A DNA stretch of 41,068 nt from Diplocarpon mali (GCA_024741835.1 JAENRP010000372.1:1-41068), one strand, 5' to 3'; numbered from the stretch's first letter, positions 23,081 through 35,764 are shown. Made by a program: numbers and translations. Notes: generated by a model not told the origin, from the letters alone.

Positions 23081-24690
23081 GAGATAGCAAATCCAAATAG
23101 CTAATACAATAGCTCCTCCTTATCTCTCCTTTGGTAAGAATACGCTTAAGAATAACTCTGCTTAAGCAGCAATTGCTACGCAATTTAAGGCTTACGAGCG
23201 TACCGCCCGGCTATGCTAAGAGGTGCTGAATAGCACTGCAAAAGCTATTAATAGGTACGTAGACTCGCTTAAGAAGCAGCCCGACTTCTACAAATTTGTA
23301 TAAAAGGTATAAGATTCTTTTATTATATACCTTATAGCAGCCAACTACGCTATTATAAACGACTTTATCCCTTTTAAACGACCTTCAATCTCGCCTCCTA
23401 TAATAGCACTAACAACTCGACCCTCTCCTCCTTCCTCAGTCACCTAAGCTAATAAAGTACAAGGGGACCCAAATACCTTAAAAAACTCAAGGGCTGCTAA
23501 GCCTTCTATAGCCAAGGCCAAAGTCTCCTCTTTTGGATAAAGTTCTACTAGTAGGGTCTTACTTTACTCCTCTAGGACTAGTATAGCCTCTTTATAATAA
23601 GATAAGAGGATCCTTATTAGAATTCAACCTTTATTCCATAAAACTCAATAGGAGCCTTATGCAATTCGCAAGGAGATTTACAAGCAAATTCCAGGCCTTC
23701 TTATAATAGAGCTACCCTAAGTCATAGAAATGGCGCAAAGCTAGGCCTTATACCTAGCTAATATATTAATATAAGATAAGCTTATAATATAAGAGAATAA
23801 GGAGATTCTACTCCGAATCATATATAGCAAGATCGTCCGCCTCCTTAAGGTCTAGTATACCTACGCAGTGCAAGGAGTTCCACTCTATATATAAGACATC
23901 TTTAGGCAACCTATTAAGCTTACTTAAGAGGAAGTAGCAATAGAGGCCTACTCTTAAATAGGGCGATACCTAATCAGCTGCTGACCCTTATAATATAGTG
24001 TAAATATAAGCACTTACCGCATTACCTAGATCGTCTCCTTTAAGGACCTAGTATAACCTTTTAAACTCTTTAAAGCTAGCGAGCAAGCTCGCCCTATTAT
24101 TAAAAAGACCCTAATCACCTGGCATAACCTAGGCTGCCAAGGGTACTATAACCTATAATACTATATAAGATATAGTAAATGTAGATACTGCAGAAGACAG
24201 AATGACCAATATAAAGGACCCGTAGGAAGGGAGTGCCAATACTAGGCAAAGTGTGCAAACTGCTATAGCCCCTTCCCTACCGACCACTAGAACTGCCTAA
24301 TAGCCCCTTTCTAAAAGAATAGGAAGATCATTAAGCTCACCTAGAATAAGATTAGCATTATTAGAAAAGCTGGTAACAGGCTCTTCCAAGATGCAATAGC
24401 TTAATAAGCAGCGTTTAAAGCAAGCTCGCAAAGGTCGTTTGCAAAGAGCTCTAATACTTAAGGTAACTAAGCTGCGGCACTAAAGAGAAAGAGGGCTAAT
24501 CTGATCCTAGCCTTTAAAAATCAAGGCTCTATAGTAGCATCGACCCCTAAGGACGCTATAGAAGTTGATCATACGCTTATACAAGCAGCGCAGCCTATGC
24601 AAATAGCAGGTAAGCCTATCCGACAAAGTGGAGCCAGGAAAAACCTTAACCTCCTTCACCTATTATAATAAAGCATTAGCCTAAATAAGG
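23080..24690 (+). pseudogene. LINE ORF1 (gag-like, zinc knuckles)
   Basis: The frame reads NTIAPPYLSFGKNTLKNNSA then AIATQFKAYERTARLC, a Pro/Ser-rich stretch near 23390-23460, a helical middle region (EVAIEAYSQIGRYLISC near 23930) and a Cys cluster at about 24178-24300 (KCRYC, then REC, KCANC and NC) typical of CCHC knuckles in LINE ORF1 proteins. It binds the element RNA in related systems. Several Gln-to-stop codons are present. The exact start and stop are not certain. Confidence 0.75.
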
Positions 24691-24749
24691 AAGGCGATTC
24701 ACAAATAAAGGCCAAAACTAGCTAATATTAAGAAACTAATATAAGCACT

Positions 24750-27700
24750 GCAGTTTCAGCTATAATACTAAGCCTAAGGACCTTACGGTCTATTAGGCAA
24801 ATATAGGCAAAGGCTTAGGCTATAATGCGCTCCTTAGTATAGCTTATAAATAGAGAATCGATATTATATATATCTAAGAGCCTTAGACAAATAGGGATAC
24901 TATAATAAAAACATACCTTAGATACTAATTGTTCACACCTATAGACAGTTGGAATAGTACCGCAGATAGGCCCTAAGTACTCATATACGTCTGCAAGGAG
25001 GCCTCCTTTAAGATCTAATAGCAATAGCCACTTTAGAGCCAAGACCTCCTCTAGCTTGATATTAACAGCTATACTATACTCAATATATACCAACAACCAC
25101 TTACGAATAAGGTAATAGATTATATTACTACATTGACTCTATTAGAGAAATGTCTAGTAAGAGGAGACTTTAACGTATAGTATAATACCTTTAAGCCAAG
25201 GACAGCCCCCTTCTTAAAAGGAGCAGAGCTAATAGAGTAGTCTAGACGCAGTTAGATGGACTTTATTAAGGAACCTGGCGTAGCGACCTAAGACTACAGA
25301 TATATACTAGATTTGACTTTCTCAAACATTCCTAAGGCAAGCACAACCGTTATACTAGAACTCTCCTATAGCTCTAACTATAGAACGCAAGTCTCGATCA
25401 TCCCTAGCTAAGGCAATATACCTTTAGAGCAATTTAAGTACTAAGTCCCTAAGGTATAGCTCTTACAATTCTTAAGCCTAATAGAAGCTAGAATACAGCA
25501 ACTACTAGACCCTTAAAGCATTACCTCAATTGTACAAATAGATATTCTAGCAGAAGCTCTTAGCTCAGTCTTTCATACTACTATTAAGATAATAGGCAAG
25601 CCTAACTAGGATATAGCTAAGTCAGCTCTATAGTAGATAGAAGAAGTATAGAATACTAGGCAGAAACACCTGCTCTTACTTATACAACTAAAGAGCTTTA
25701 GCACTAGCAAAGGAGCTATAGATAAGACTAGGCACTTCTATAAAGAGGTGCAGAAAGCTAAGGCTAAGTACTAGAAGTTGGTTTTAAACAATATCTATAA
25801 TAATATAGCTTTATATAAGGTCGTCGCCTGGCATAAGATAGTCCTAAACATTAAGGCCCTACCTCTAAATATCAAGGGACAAATGGTAAAGGATACACTA
25901 GAAAAGGCTAAAGCTCTGCATACTAAGGTATTAGATAGATTCAACTCAAAGGATAACTTACTAGAAGATCCACTTGCATAATAGACAAGTACTACCAGCT
26001 TACCCTAGGATAATACTATATCGATTAAAGAGGTTAAGAGGCATATAATAAGGGTCTCTAGTACCTTCCTAAGCATAGACAAGGTCATAGTATAGCTGCT
26101 CAAGGCCTACTAGAGTCACGTCCAAGGCCTTATACATACTCTCTTCAGCGCCTATATAGCTTTTAGTTACTTCCCTAGCTCTTAGAAGTATGCCGAGGTT
26201 GCTATACTACCAAAGGTCGGTAAAAAGGATAAAGAATCGCCCTAATTGTAAAGGCTAATCGCCTTACTCTCTTGCGTCTTTAAAGGACTTAAAAGGGTCA
26301 TTGCTAGCTAGATATTATAGACGGCTCTTACTTATAAGACTCTAAGCCCTTAATATAAAGGCGCCCTTCCCAAGCGGTTAGCAATAGACCTAATAGCCTA
26401 CTTCACTTATAATATAGAATACTACCTAGCAAAAGGGTAAGAGGTCACTCTAATCACTATAGATATCTAAGGGGCCTTTAATACCCTCCTCAAATAGCGC
26501 CTACTAAAGAGGATAATAGAATAGGGCTAGCTACTTAACCTTATCTAGCTAATATAGAGCTTTCTTATAAATTAGAAAGTATAAGTCAAGCTCGAATCTA
26601 AGACCACAGACTACTATACTATTAACTGCAGCATACCCTAAGGATCCCCTCTCTCCTTAGTACTCTATATGCTATACTTGGCAGAGCTCCTTCTAATAGA
26701 CCCCCTACTCACATTCGGTTACGCCAACGATATCGCCCTATACTACGCCTTCCTATTAGCAATATAGAATATACAACTACTTGCAAGGGATATTAGGACG
26801 ATTCTGCAATAGGGCAATGATAATAAGGTCTTCTTTGCACTAGAGAAACTTAAGATAATACATCTATTTAACAAATAGGGCACGCTATAGCCTATATGCG
26901 AAGTTAACCCTAACCTAATAATCAACTTAATTATAATATTAGAAAAGGAAAGGGAAGTTCCTACCCTCTATTAGCTTAGAGTCTAGTTTAATAGGAAGCT
27001 TAAGTTCAAGCGATATATAAATAAGCAAGCGGCAAAGGCGAGATAGGTTGCATATTACCTACGCAACCTCGCTAATATAAAACATAGTCCCTTAGCCTCA
27101 GCTCTCTGTAAGGCTGTTATAACCTATATCCTCCCCTTATTACTATATAGTACTAAAGCTTAGTATAATAAGAGGAAAAAGCTATTAGCAGAGAATAGAG
27201 CAGATCAGGATAGGCTAGTTAATACTAAGGTCGGCAAATATATTAAGACAGTTAAGAAGGCGCTTACAATTGCACTAAAAGGAGTCTTACCTACTTAAAG
27301 GACTATACTAAACGTCGCTCTCTTTAAGGATACAGCAGTCCTATTAGCAAAAGCTACTCTAGAAGAAGCCAAGCTCCGCCTTGCAATATAGCTCTAAATA
27401 GTTGACGAACGACACCCCTTAGTATAGAGGATTCAACTACCTACAATCGCTAGGAGTAAGCACGCTAAGAGACCGCAAATGCTTTAGACTAAGGTATAAT
27501 ATCTAAAGCAGATCATTCCAGCAGCTTTAAGATAGAAGCTCCGCATACCACACTTCTCGCTAAGGTGTCGAATAGATCCTATAAAGGGACTAGATAAAGA
27601 AAGAGCTGCTATAGCATTCAAAAGGTAGTAGGCTGAACTTCTACTAGATATTATTATAGTATTCTCAAATAGCTTTAAAAGATACAACTATAAGGCTAAG

Positions 27701-28548
27701 TTTGTTAGCTACAGCTACGCAATATACCTCGCTAGAAAGCAGGTACACTCTAGCTTAAGAGCTATTAATACCATATCATACGTCTTTGATACAAAGGCAA
27801 TTAGCGCCTGGAAAGGATTGCAAAGAGTCTTATAGGACCTAGCTCTATACTATAAAAAGATCTGGCAGTATATCGATAGTACTTTAATAATCTAATGCCT
27901 ATATAGTAATGCTTTAACTTTATTACAATAGGCTTTCTATACGTATTAGGACACTATAGAAGTCTATAATATATCTATCTATTAGTCTCTAAGCTATATA
28001 AGCATCAAAGGAAACGAGGCCGCGGATCTTCTAGCAGACTTCGGCTCTCGCAAGCCATAGGACTCTAGCCAGGCATCCTAGCCTATAGTAAGTAGCATTA
28101 GGTCTACCTATCGAGAACTCCGAGAGGAGGCTCTTAACAGCTAATAGACAGTTTAAGAAAAGACCCTTTCACCTTACTATAGACGCTAAGGACTCCCATA
28201 CGATATTAAACTATAAGAGACTCTTAATCTCCCTCAATCGATACTATAGCAGATCCTTGCGATAAGGACCTCTTATAAGGACTTTGCATAGTACCACCTA
28301 AAGTTCAAATACGCAAATGCCAACTTAAAGTGCTCCTACCGTATAAATAAATCACTAGAACACCTAGTAATATGCGAGAAGGCCTAGAGGCTCTATAAAC
28401 ACTGGCCTATAAAGCTACTAGTGCCGATCGGCTATAATAAAAAGGATACAAGAGAGTACTTAAGGACTCTACTTAAAAACCCAAAGTATTTTATCTAGTA
28501 CCTAGACCTTATAGAGTTCTACTCTAAAATCTACCTAAGAGGGTAATA
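24750..28548 (+). pseudogene. LINE ORF2: endonuclease, RT, RNase H
   Basis: The ORF starts with the endonuclease (VLQANIGKG at about 24790, IDIIYI then EP, and RGDFNV at about 25161-25180). RT shows TLITIDIQGAFN (about 26450), IPQGSPLS (26632-26655) and YANDIALYY (about 26719-26745), where the family has YADD. RNase H has IKGNEAADLLADFGSR (about 28004-28050). A terminal Cys-His knuckle (CSYRINKSLEHLVICEKA) lies at 28332-28385. The ORF ends at TAATAA near 28548. Internal TAG/TAA codons replace Gln and Trp; otherwise the frame is largely intact. Confidence 0.9.
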
Positions 28549-29039
28549 ATCCCCCTTAGGGTTTTCAAACCTTCTTTAGGATAGTATAGTACTATCCCAA
28601 GGGAACTTTTTCTTATATTACTTTATAGCGTTTAAAGGCTTTCTCACTTTATATAATTGCATAGATATAATAATAATAATAATACTAAAAACATTCTCTT
28701 CCTTTTCCTCTATTATTACCACTAGGCTAGAATATCTCTTTACTATTACGCAATATAAAATATAGCTTTAGCTTATATTTATACAACTCTATACTATAAA
28801 TATATACTAGTAAAACCTACCTATCTTAAAACACACTAGCGCACTATCCTATATATAAGGGATCAGCAAAGAAGAACAGCTAAGGCCATAGCGCTTATTA
28901 GAGCTGGAAATTGTCTATTAAAGGCACTATATATACAGATAAGACCCTAGCTAGACACATCCCTATGCCCTTTAGGAGGCTTAGGTAATAGGCTTCCAGC
29001 CTACCACCGTTGGACGAAAATGACTATTATTATCATCAT
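28549..29039 (+). other. LINE 3' untranslated region and tail
   Basis: This holds a (TAA)n run at about 28668-28690, further AT-rich sequence, and the terminal ATTATTATCATCAT before the right target duplication. Confidence 0.7.
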
Positions 29040-29055
29040 CCTATTCCCTTTTATA
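29040..29055. repeat. LINE target-site duplication, right copy
   Basis: CCTATTCCCTTTTATA is identical to 22825-22840. Confidence 0.93.
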
Positions 29056-29900
29056 AGAACCTTATAGCTCTAAATCCTGTCGCTTTATCAACTATATAAA
29101 GGGCGTTCCTTTTACTAAACTAAGCAATATCGATATATATAGTATAATTGAAGTCGATATTATCTTATAGCTTGAATTAGAATCTATAAGGAGCGTTAGC
29201 GTAGAGTTGATAATATCGGCATATTTCCCTTACTCTTACTATAATGCTAGAGTCGACGTTATAACCGGCCTAGTTCAAAAGGTATTTAAGGCACTTTACC
29301 AAAGGATATTCGAATCTTTTATATAGCCTTCGGATCTCTATTTCTATTAAGTAGTATATATTGATTATACCCTTTGAAGTTATTAAAAGTTGCTCTATTA
29401 TATTAAGTAAGAGCTATAGGTACCTATGTTTTCTAATGATTAAGTGTTTCTCCTTGCCGATTATAAGCAAATTGCGTAGATTATCGTATTTAGCTCCTAT
29501 TTTATCGAGTTATTATAAGTAGACTAAAAATGGTATATCTGCCTTTATAATTAAGAACTCTATAGGGCCTGCCGGTATTCGAACACTTGTCTTGCCGATT
29601 GCATTTCGCGAACCTGCCCTAAAGGTAATTTTATACTTTTTAGCGCTAAGTAGAGCTAGAACTGCGTCTTATATGTTTTGCAGGGCTTTGAATTAGTTAA
29701 TTCCTCTTATATTTTTATTTAAGGCGCTTATATCGATTAAGAATCCTTAAAAGAATTGATCTATCTACTAGATTATAAATACCTTAGGGTCCGTTTATAT
29801 AGGTTTATTAACCCTTATTATTAAGAGGTATTTAGCCTTTTGCTTTTTAAGCTAGTTAAGCACAGTTCTTAAGTCATATTCCTAATCGGACGCTAAGAAT
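29040..29900 (-). pseudogene. Element G protease and integrase N-terminal part
   Basis: On the minus strand, protease-region sequence (IPAGPIEFLIIKADIPFLVY, about 29520-29580, followed by LDKIGAKYDNL) is followed by the integrase His-Cys region (YKRFEYPLVKCLKYLL at about 29280-29325, originally an HRRFGHPS-type motif). The integrase core then starts with FTLK, DIDFNYTIYIDIA and ALYIVDKATGF up to the LINE junction. It continues in frame at 22840 and below. Confidence 0.83.
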
Positions 29901-31750
29901 ACTATAGTAAAGTTGATATTACTATCCTTAGGATTGCTATTTGCTTAGTCCTCCTCTTCTAAAGACGTTTCCTATTTATCCTTATCAGTCCTATTACCTT
30001 TTGAATATGCTCTATTATCCTCTTAAGCTAAGTATACCTTATATATTTTATCTATTAGCTTATACCCTTCGGCTTATTAGCTTACTATATAGTAAGACTT
30101 CTAAGCGGCTCTTTCTTCTTTTAAGTGCTTGCTACTATAGCAGTCCTTTTTCTAATATATAATGCACCTTATATAGCCTGGTTTTAGTTGGAAGGTTGTT
30201 CCTTTCTTATTACCTTAGGCAAACTTCAACTTTCTATTTGAAAAGTGCACTATAGATTGCCTTTGCTCCTTAGCCAAATGATATTAGGGTCTATTAGTAG
30301 CTAAACTAGGGTGCTAAGGTCTTAATAGTCTATCTTAGGCAACTACCCTTGCGCAAGCCTATAGGCTATCTAATAGGGCTAAGAATATCGCTAGTAGTTT
30401 AAAAAGTGCCATTTGAAAGAGCCGATTCTTAAAAACACTTTATATAAGTCTATCTCTAATTGATCGATTATTCCTTATACTAGCATATAGGCCTAATTGC
30501 AAGTTCTATAGCTCCTTAGCATAGTTTTTAAGTTAGGTTAGGATCGGTTTCCTCTTTTAATAGTCCTCTTATCGGAATAGGTTAAATATCAGCTGAAACC
30601 ACTTCCTTAGGAATCTGCTACTTCTCTCTTCGGTCTTATAATTGGCCCAAATGGCCTCTATTAGCCTAGCAAACTTGAAGTTCTTGTTTTACAGGTACCG
30701 ATAGTAGTATATCGAGGCCGAGTCTTATAGTATAGATAAAAAGGCTCTATACTATATACTCTAGTTTACTAAGGCTCTTTAGTATAAATCGGCGAATATA
30801 TAAAGCTTTTTATTAAAGTGATCTTTCCTACTTAAGTACTAAGTCTCCTTAGTATATATCTTACTTAGATTTATAAGGGTTTTGGCCTAATCTGAAGTCA
30901 AAGGTTCTATAATATACTAGGATAGTTAAGCGTCGCTTTAATTAAGGTCTAGAAGCGCTCTTAAACCCCTTCCTATAGTAAAGGGTAGCAATAATCTGTC
31001 TTTTAATTAGATCGGCGGTATTAGTATTGGATTTAGGATCTTTAGGTATTGCAAGACTAGGGTTCATCTTAATTAAGGTTAATAAGGTATTCTTTTAGGA
31101 TTATACCATTCGGTTATTTGTCTTAGAGTGTCCGCTTTATATAGGTTATCTTACAAAGTGTTATTATATCTAGGGTGTCTTTGCCGAAGCGAGTCTTAGT
31201 ATAGTATCTCCTATTTAGCTATAGTAACCCTTTAAGCGGGTGGCTTACTTATTCGTATAGATTTGGCAAATTCTGAGGTAAACCTTATTCTATATCTTAG
31301 AGATTATACTATAACTAAGTTCAGTACTTCTCAGGTCTATAACTCTAGCTAGTCTTTTGGCTACTCGTTTCCTTCTTAGTGTACTATATTAAAAAGTGCC
31401 TAGCTGATCGAAACGCCTTTCCTATACTAAATATATATTCTATAGTACTAAAGGTCGTCCCTTAGGTATTGTCGAACGTCCTTATCTAGCGATTTAAAGT
31501 CGCTAACTATCCAATCTTAGAACTCCTCTTAGAAGTCCTTAGCGAGGTATAGCCCTCTCCTTTTACTATCTTATAATATCTTCTAGAAGTTCTTTATATA
31601 TTAATCTTTTAGTCTAAGGGCCTCTTTGCTAAGTTGATCCTCCTAAGGTCTTATATCCCTTTTAGGGTCCCTTAGTATCTAAGGTTACCTTAGATTAAGT
31701 GGCATTAATAGTCTCCCCTTAGTCATTTTCTAATATTATCTAAATATTGC
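29900..31750 (-). pseudogene. Element G gag with zinc knuckle
   Basis: The minus-strand remnant has a knuckle at about 30115-30180 reading RCIIY then KKDCYSSKHLKEER, the decayed form of the RCxVCxKxGCWSxxHxxEER motif of this fungal Copia family. An acidic Ser/Asp-rich segment follows. Upstream (about 30250-31750) is gag-like sequence with many stops, for example around 30900-31000. The start codon was not resolved. Confidence 0.65.
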
Positions 31751-32099
31751 TTTGCGCCTTAATAGGGTCTGAAAGAAGTCTAATATAGTTGTATTTTGCA
31801 TATTATTATACTATTGTCTAGTTATAGTTAGGATACCAATTGCACTCCGGTTTTACCTTGATTATAATATATAATAGAACGCAGGTAGAAGAGGATAGTA
31901 TCTACTTTTAAAGTAATAACTTTAGCTTAATTCGCGTACCTTTCGCCTTTTCCCCTTTAGTAGTAACTGATATTACTTCGTACATTTAGGTTGGTATTTA
32001 AGGTAAGCCGGAAATATAATCAAGTACTCCTTAAATTAAGAAAGAATTCTTTAGTTTAATAACCTTACTATCTGTAGTAAAGGTACTACTACTAATTAG
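31750..32099 (-). other. 5' leader of element G
   Basis: About 350 bases between the 5' LTR and gag. The bases next to the LTR on the minus strand read CTAATTAGTAGTAG; a primer-binding site is expected here but not recognisable. Confidence 0.4.
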
Positions 32100-32398
32100 T
32101 ATAGGTTCTATACTAGTAATCGATATTTATATAAATATAATTGAGTACTTATTATTAAAAAGAATCTATTATGATATCTATCTATCTCTATATAATTGAG
32201 ATAGTACCTTTATACTTATAAATGTCCTTCCTCTTATAGTCCCTCCTAGCCGTATATAGATATCCTTTTAAGGTCCTCTGGCTGAATAGCCGTCCGAAAT
32301 ATATATAAAACCCCTTATATCGCATATGGTATAGCTATGTGGGATGACCCTAGGAACGAGAACAGCTTGCCTCCTGCATAGGAATCTGCGTACCAACA
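32100..32398 (-). repeat. 5' LTR of element G
   Basis: The 299-bp LTR on the minus strand starts TGTTGGTACGCAG and ends AACCTATA. It is followed on the plus strand by the GTTAG duplication. It is less mutated than its partner at 2388-2686. Confidence 0.92.
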
Positions 32399-32518
32399 GT
32401 TAGTTTGTAATAAACTCCTTATTTTGCCTATTTGTCTAGCTTTGCCCTAATCTCTAATGCATTATTAGACCTAATAGCTATTAGCTTTAACTAGGTCCAG
32501 CGTTCCTTTATCACTTTC
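32399..32518 (-). pseudogene. Continuation of Copia copy C1 (integrase)
   Basis: This matches C2 at 35483-35603. On the minus strand it reads as the integrase segment around IKxxRSDNALEIK. It stops where LTR1 of copy C2 begins. Confidence 0.85.
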
Positions 32519-32713
32519 TATTGAGCTTAAGTGAGTCGGCGCAGTAGGTAAAGGAGGCTTCTAGAGGTCGATAGTCGATATATTAGTAAGAGTTAGGGAA
32601 GGAAGGTTACCCCTTTCTTCCTTATAGCTATATATATATCAATATCTTATTAACTAAGCAGTAGGGTTATATGATAATATATTGGAGTAATACCTATATT
32701 ACCTATCTTAATA
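32519..32713 (-). repeat. C-family LTR1 (3' LTR of C2)
   Basis: The 195-bp LTR has minus-strand ends TATTAAG and CTCAATA (TGTTAAG...CTYAACA before RIP). The same length is found at 35765-35959 and 40053-40247. A purine-rich AAGTAGAGG lies just upstream on the minus strand, as expected for a polypurine tract before a 3' LTR. Confidence 0.9.
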
Positions 32714-32851
32714 CCTCTACTTAGACCTTACTCCGATTGACTTGCAGTTAGGAAAATAACAATTATCCTTTTGCGCTAATCCAACTCCTAAGTATCTCTT
32801 TAAATTAAAAATAATTAATTAATAGTAACCTCTATTGAAATCACCAATCCT

Positions 32852-32874
32852 ACTTATAGGGCAGGACTAGGAGT
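32852..32874. repeat. Palindromic 23-mer, C2 copy a
   Basis: Arms ACTTATAGGGC / GGACTAGGAGT around A. In the 3' untranslated region of C2. Confidence 0.8.
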
Positions 32875-32915
32875 TAAATTTCTAAAAGTGTTCCTTTATA
32901 AGACTATATAACTTA

Positions 32916-32938
32916 ACTCGCAGGGCAGGCCTAGGAGT
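32916..32938. repeat. Palindromic 23-mer, C2 copy b
   Basis: Arms ACTCGCAGGGC / GGCCTAGGAGT around A, 41 bases after copy a. Confidence 0.88.
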
Positions 32939-32970
32939 CGTCCTTAAGTATACTAAGCCCTTACTATCTT

Positions 32971-35764
32971 TTACAACTCTAGTATATCTTTAAATGCTTT
33001 AAACTTTGCAACTATCTTTAATAGCTTTATAAATCTATCTGCTACTATTTGATTGGTTAGGATATAGGTAATTGATAACTTATTCTTTATAATAAGGTCG
33101 CGGATAAAGTAGTAGGTAATATTAATATATTTCGATCGCTTATATAAGTGTGGATTCTTTATAAGTATAATCGCCTTTATATTATCTGCTTAAAGATTAA
33201 TATAGTTTCTATCTTATTTAATATACTTAGCGAAACCTATATCTTTTAAAACTTAGGCGATTTATAATCCTTGCTTACAATTTAATAATATTAATATATA
33301 TTCGGCCTTAGTGCTTGCAATAGCTATTGATTTCTACTTCCTACTTTCTTATAATATAGGTCTATTATATAGTACTACTACGCTTTTAAATATACTTTTC
33401 CGACCTTTTATATTTACCTAATCGGAATCGGTATATGCCTTAAGCTTTGCACTTATATATTTTATTAATCTATATCTTACCTTTTATATAATTATCAATC
33501 GAAGGTACCTTTTAAATCGCTTAACTATATTCTTATATTAAATTGTTAGATCCTTTAAGTTCTAACTAAGTTGCTTAATAATAAAGGCGATATCTGGTCT
33601 TATATATATTATAGTATATATAATCGCTCTAATATCCTATTAGTACTTCTTTAGATCTCCTCTTTACTTATTTTCATTAGCAAGCTCTAATTTATTATAC
33701 TTTCCTTTAATTGGAGTACGCTTTAGCTTAAAGTTGGGAGTATAAGTAAAGAGTCCTATTCGGTCTAGGATCTTCTTAATATACTACTCTTAATTTAACT
33801 AAAGTTCTTAAGTAGAGCAGTTCTTTATAATGCAAATGCTAAAGATCTTATAAATTCCCTTTAGATCTTTAGTATTAAAACGTTTCTAAATAGTTATAAA
33901 GAACTAATTTAATTAAATAGTTGCTTTCGCAATTATAGCAATATTATTAATATATAATAGCAATTTAATTCTACACTTAATATAGGTAAATAGATAAGGG
34001 TTAGCTAGGCTTTAAATAAATCCTATTTTTATTAAAGTAGAACTATATAAGAGATTCTAATTATAAGCTGATTGTTTAAGCCTATAGATACTATAGAGTA
34101 TATAAAGAGAGTAGTTAGCGTATATAAAAATACTATTAAGTTAAGAGAGAAAAATCCGTTCCTTTATAATTGCTTTAGTAAATGCATTTTTAATATTATA
34201 CTATTTATATTCAAGGTCCTTAGTAGCTACTATTATTATAAATATATAAAGAGTATCTATACAAACTATTAGCGCAAATGTATTAAAGTAGTCTTCTCTA
34301 TACTATTAAGAGAAGCCCTTAGCTATAAGCCTTACCTTATAACATTCTAAGGTCCTATCTATATATATCTTAATTATAAAGACCTACTTTATTAATACTA
34401 GGTTCATATCCTTTAGCTTCGGTTCCTTTATTTATATACTATTTATAGTAAGAGAGCTTATCTCCTCTTAAATTGCCTTATTTTATACTACTCTATTCTT
34501 TAGATTATTAATAGCTTTATTATATATCTTTAAAAGAGAGATTTTCATTATCTTCTTAGCAGCTAGGAATGTATTATCTTTATTAAAGCTCTATTAAAGT
34601 TCGAGCTTATAGATCTTATACGCTATTATAGCTTAAATACGCTTAGACTCGCGTTTGTTTAAAGTATCTTCTAATTTTAAGTCTTTATTCCTCTTTAAAG
34701 GCGTAGGTTCGGCTATAGGTTCCGTAGGCTTATTATCTAAAGAACTGCTTTCTAATAGTAAAGGCTTATTATTATTTATACCTATTTTAGGAATATCCTT
34801 TACTATAGGTACTTTAATTAAAGGGATAATAATATTAAAGTTATTTTATACTTTAGGTAGTTCGCAGATAATAGGAATAGTCTATTTAGCCTTTAGGCGA
34901 CTAGTAGGTTATTAATTAGCAGGTGCGCTTAATATACTTAAGTTAAGAGAAAGGGGTTATTAGTTCGGCTTAATAGTATTATTATCGATTAATATACCTT
35001 ACGAATCTCTAGGTATATAGAGCTTTAAGGATAGCTCTCCTTTATTTTAAGATTTATTAAACTTAACTATTAAAGATATAATTACTTACCTTAGATCTAG
35101 CGCATATACTATCTATTACTTTATTATTTATTTAATATACTTAATAAATATATACTCTTTACTTTAGTCTATTAGCTTCTTACTTTTTATATCTATAGGC
35201 TAGGACTTTAGGCTAATATAAGAGTAGTAGACACTTTTAAAGACGCAGATATAGTCTAAGCTTAGTTTTTATTTAAAATATACCTTATATAGCGATATTC
35301 GGATGCTATTAATTATAAGTCTATTACCTATTCTATTTCGTAGGTATACGTTTGCCTTAACCGCAAGGTCCTAGAATTTTAATAGCAAGTTAGTATCTTA
35401 TAATAGAGTACAATAGTTAGTCTCTACTTATTAAATGCTTTGCTTAGCAATACTATTTTAATAGGAACCTTTATATATTATAGTTAGTTTATAATAAACT
35501 CCTTATTTTACCTATTTGTAAAGCTTTACCTTAATCTCTAATGCATTATTAGACTTAATAGCTATTAGCTTTAACTAGGTCTAGCGTTCCTTTATCATTT
35601 TCTAAGTTTCTAGCTTTTTTATAAGCTTAGATTTGGTCTTAGCGCAAATGGTCTATATCTGCTAAATAGAGTTATCTACTATTGAAGAAAATTAATTATT
35701 TCATTTAATAAAAGTTATAAATAGTCTAGTAGTATTGATAGATATTAGCGCTAATATTGAATCT
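32971..35764 (-). pseudogene. Copia copy C2: integrase (part), RT, RNase H
   Basis: Read on the minus strand. The integrase core has CAKTKSKLIKKLET and SNNALEIK (SDNALE in the family), then YLRNRIGNRLI. After a linker, RT has an NAFTKA segment, IYRLKQS (YGLKQ) near 34060 and YINNIAI (YVDDIAI) near 33940. RNase H has KSIAIASTKAEYI (about 33300-33340), ADNIKAIILIKNPHLYKRSK and YINITYYFIRD (about 33090-33200), and ends FKDILEL with TAA at 32971-32973. Its 5' part is missing because LTR2 joins it in the integrase. Numerous RIP stops are present. Confidence 0.9.

Larger units (their letters stand above)
22841..29039 (+). mobile_element. Tad-like LINE (non-LTR retrotransposon), apparently full length
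   Basis: This 6.2-kb plus-strand element is flanked by a 16-17-bp target duplication. It has two ORF regions: ORF1 with a Cys-rich nucleic-acid-binding region, and ORF2 with APE-type endonuclease, RT and RNase H. It ends in a short repeated tail (ATTATTATCATCAT). Domain order and the presence of RNase H fit the Tad/I group of fungal LINEs. Stops at Gln/Trp positions and a YADD box changed to YAND show that it is dead. Confidence 0.9.
2388..32398 (-). mobile_element. Copia-type LTR retrotransposon G, 30 kb including nested insertions
   Basis: It is bounded by two direct 299-bp LTRs (2388-2686 and 32100-32398) and a 5-bp target duplication GTTAG (2383-2387 and 32399-32403). Joining 2387 to 32404 restores the Copia C1 sequence as seen in C2 near 35483. 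Its own coding sequence is on the minus strand: gag (about 30250-31750), zinc knuckle, protease, integrase, RT and RNase H (ending near 20240). The order PR-IN-RT-RH places it in Ty1/Copia. The length is explained by insertion of element H (4347-20084) and of a LINE (22841-29039). Confidence 0.88.
32714..32970 (-). other. C2 3' untranslated region with paired palindromes
   Basis: About 260 bases between the pol stop and the LTR. It contains two palindromic 23-mers (32852 and 32916). The same arrangement is seen in C3 and C4. Confidence 0.7.

Noticed and set aside
24815..25096. Minus-strand 93-codon frame
   Set aside because: Antisense to the LINE endonuclease; the plus strand carries the family motifs.
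9355..26745. Possibility that one of the RTs is active
   Set aside because: All catalytic boxes seen have an Asp changed to Asn (YINDI, QMDNT, YANDI), and the frames contain many stops.
26743..27687. Minus-strand frames at 26743 and 27484
   Set aside because: Antisense to LINE RT and downstream ORF2 sequence.
29941..30162. Plus-strand 73-codon frame
   Set aside because: Antisense to the acidic segment and zinc knuckle of element G gag.
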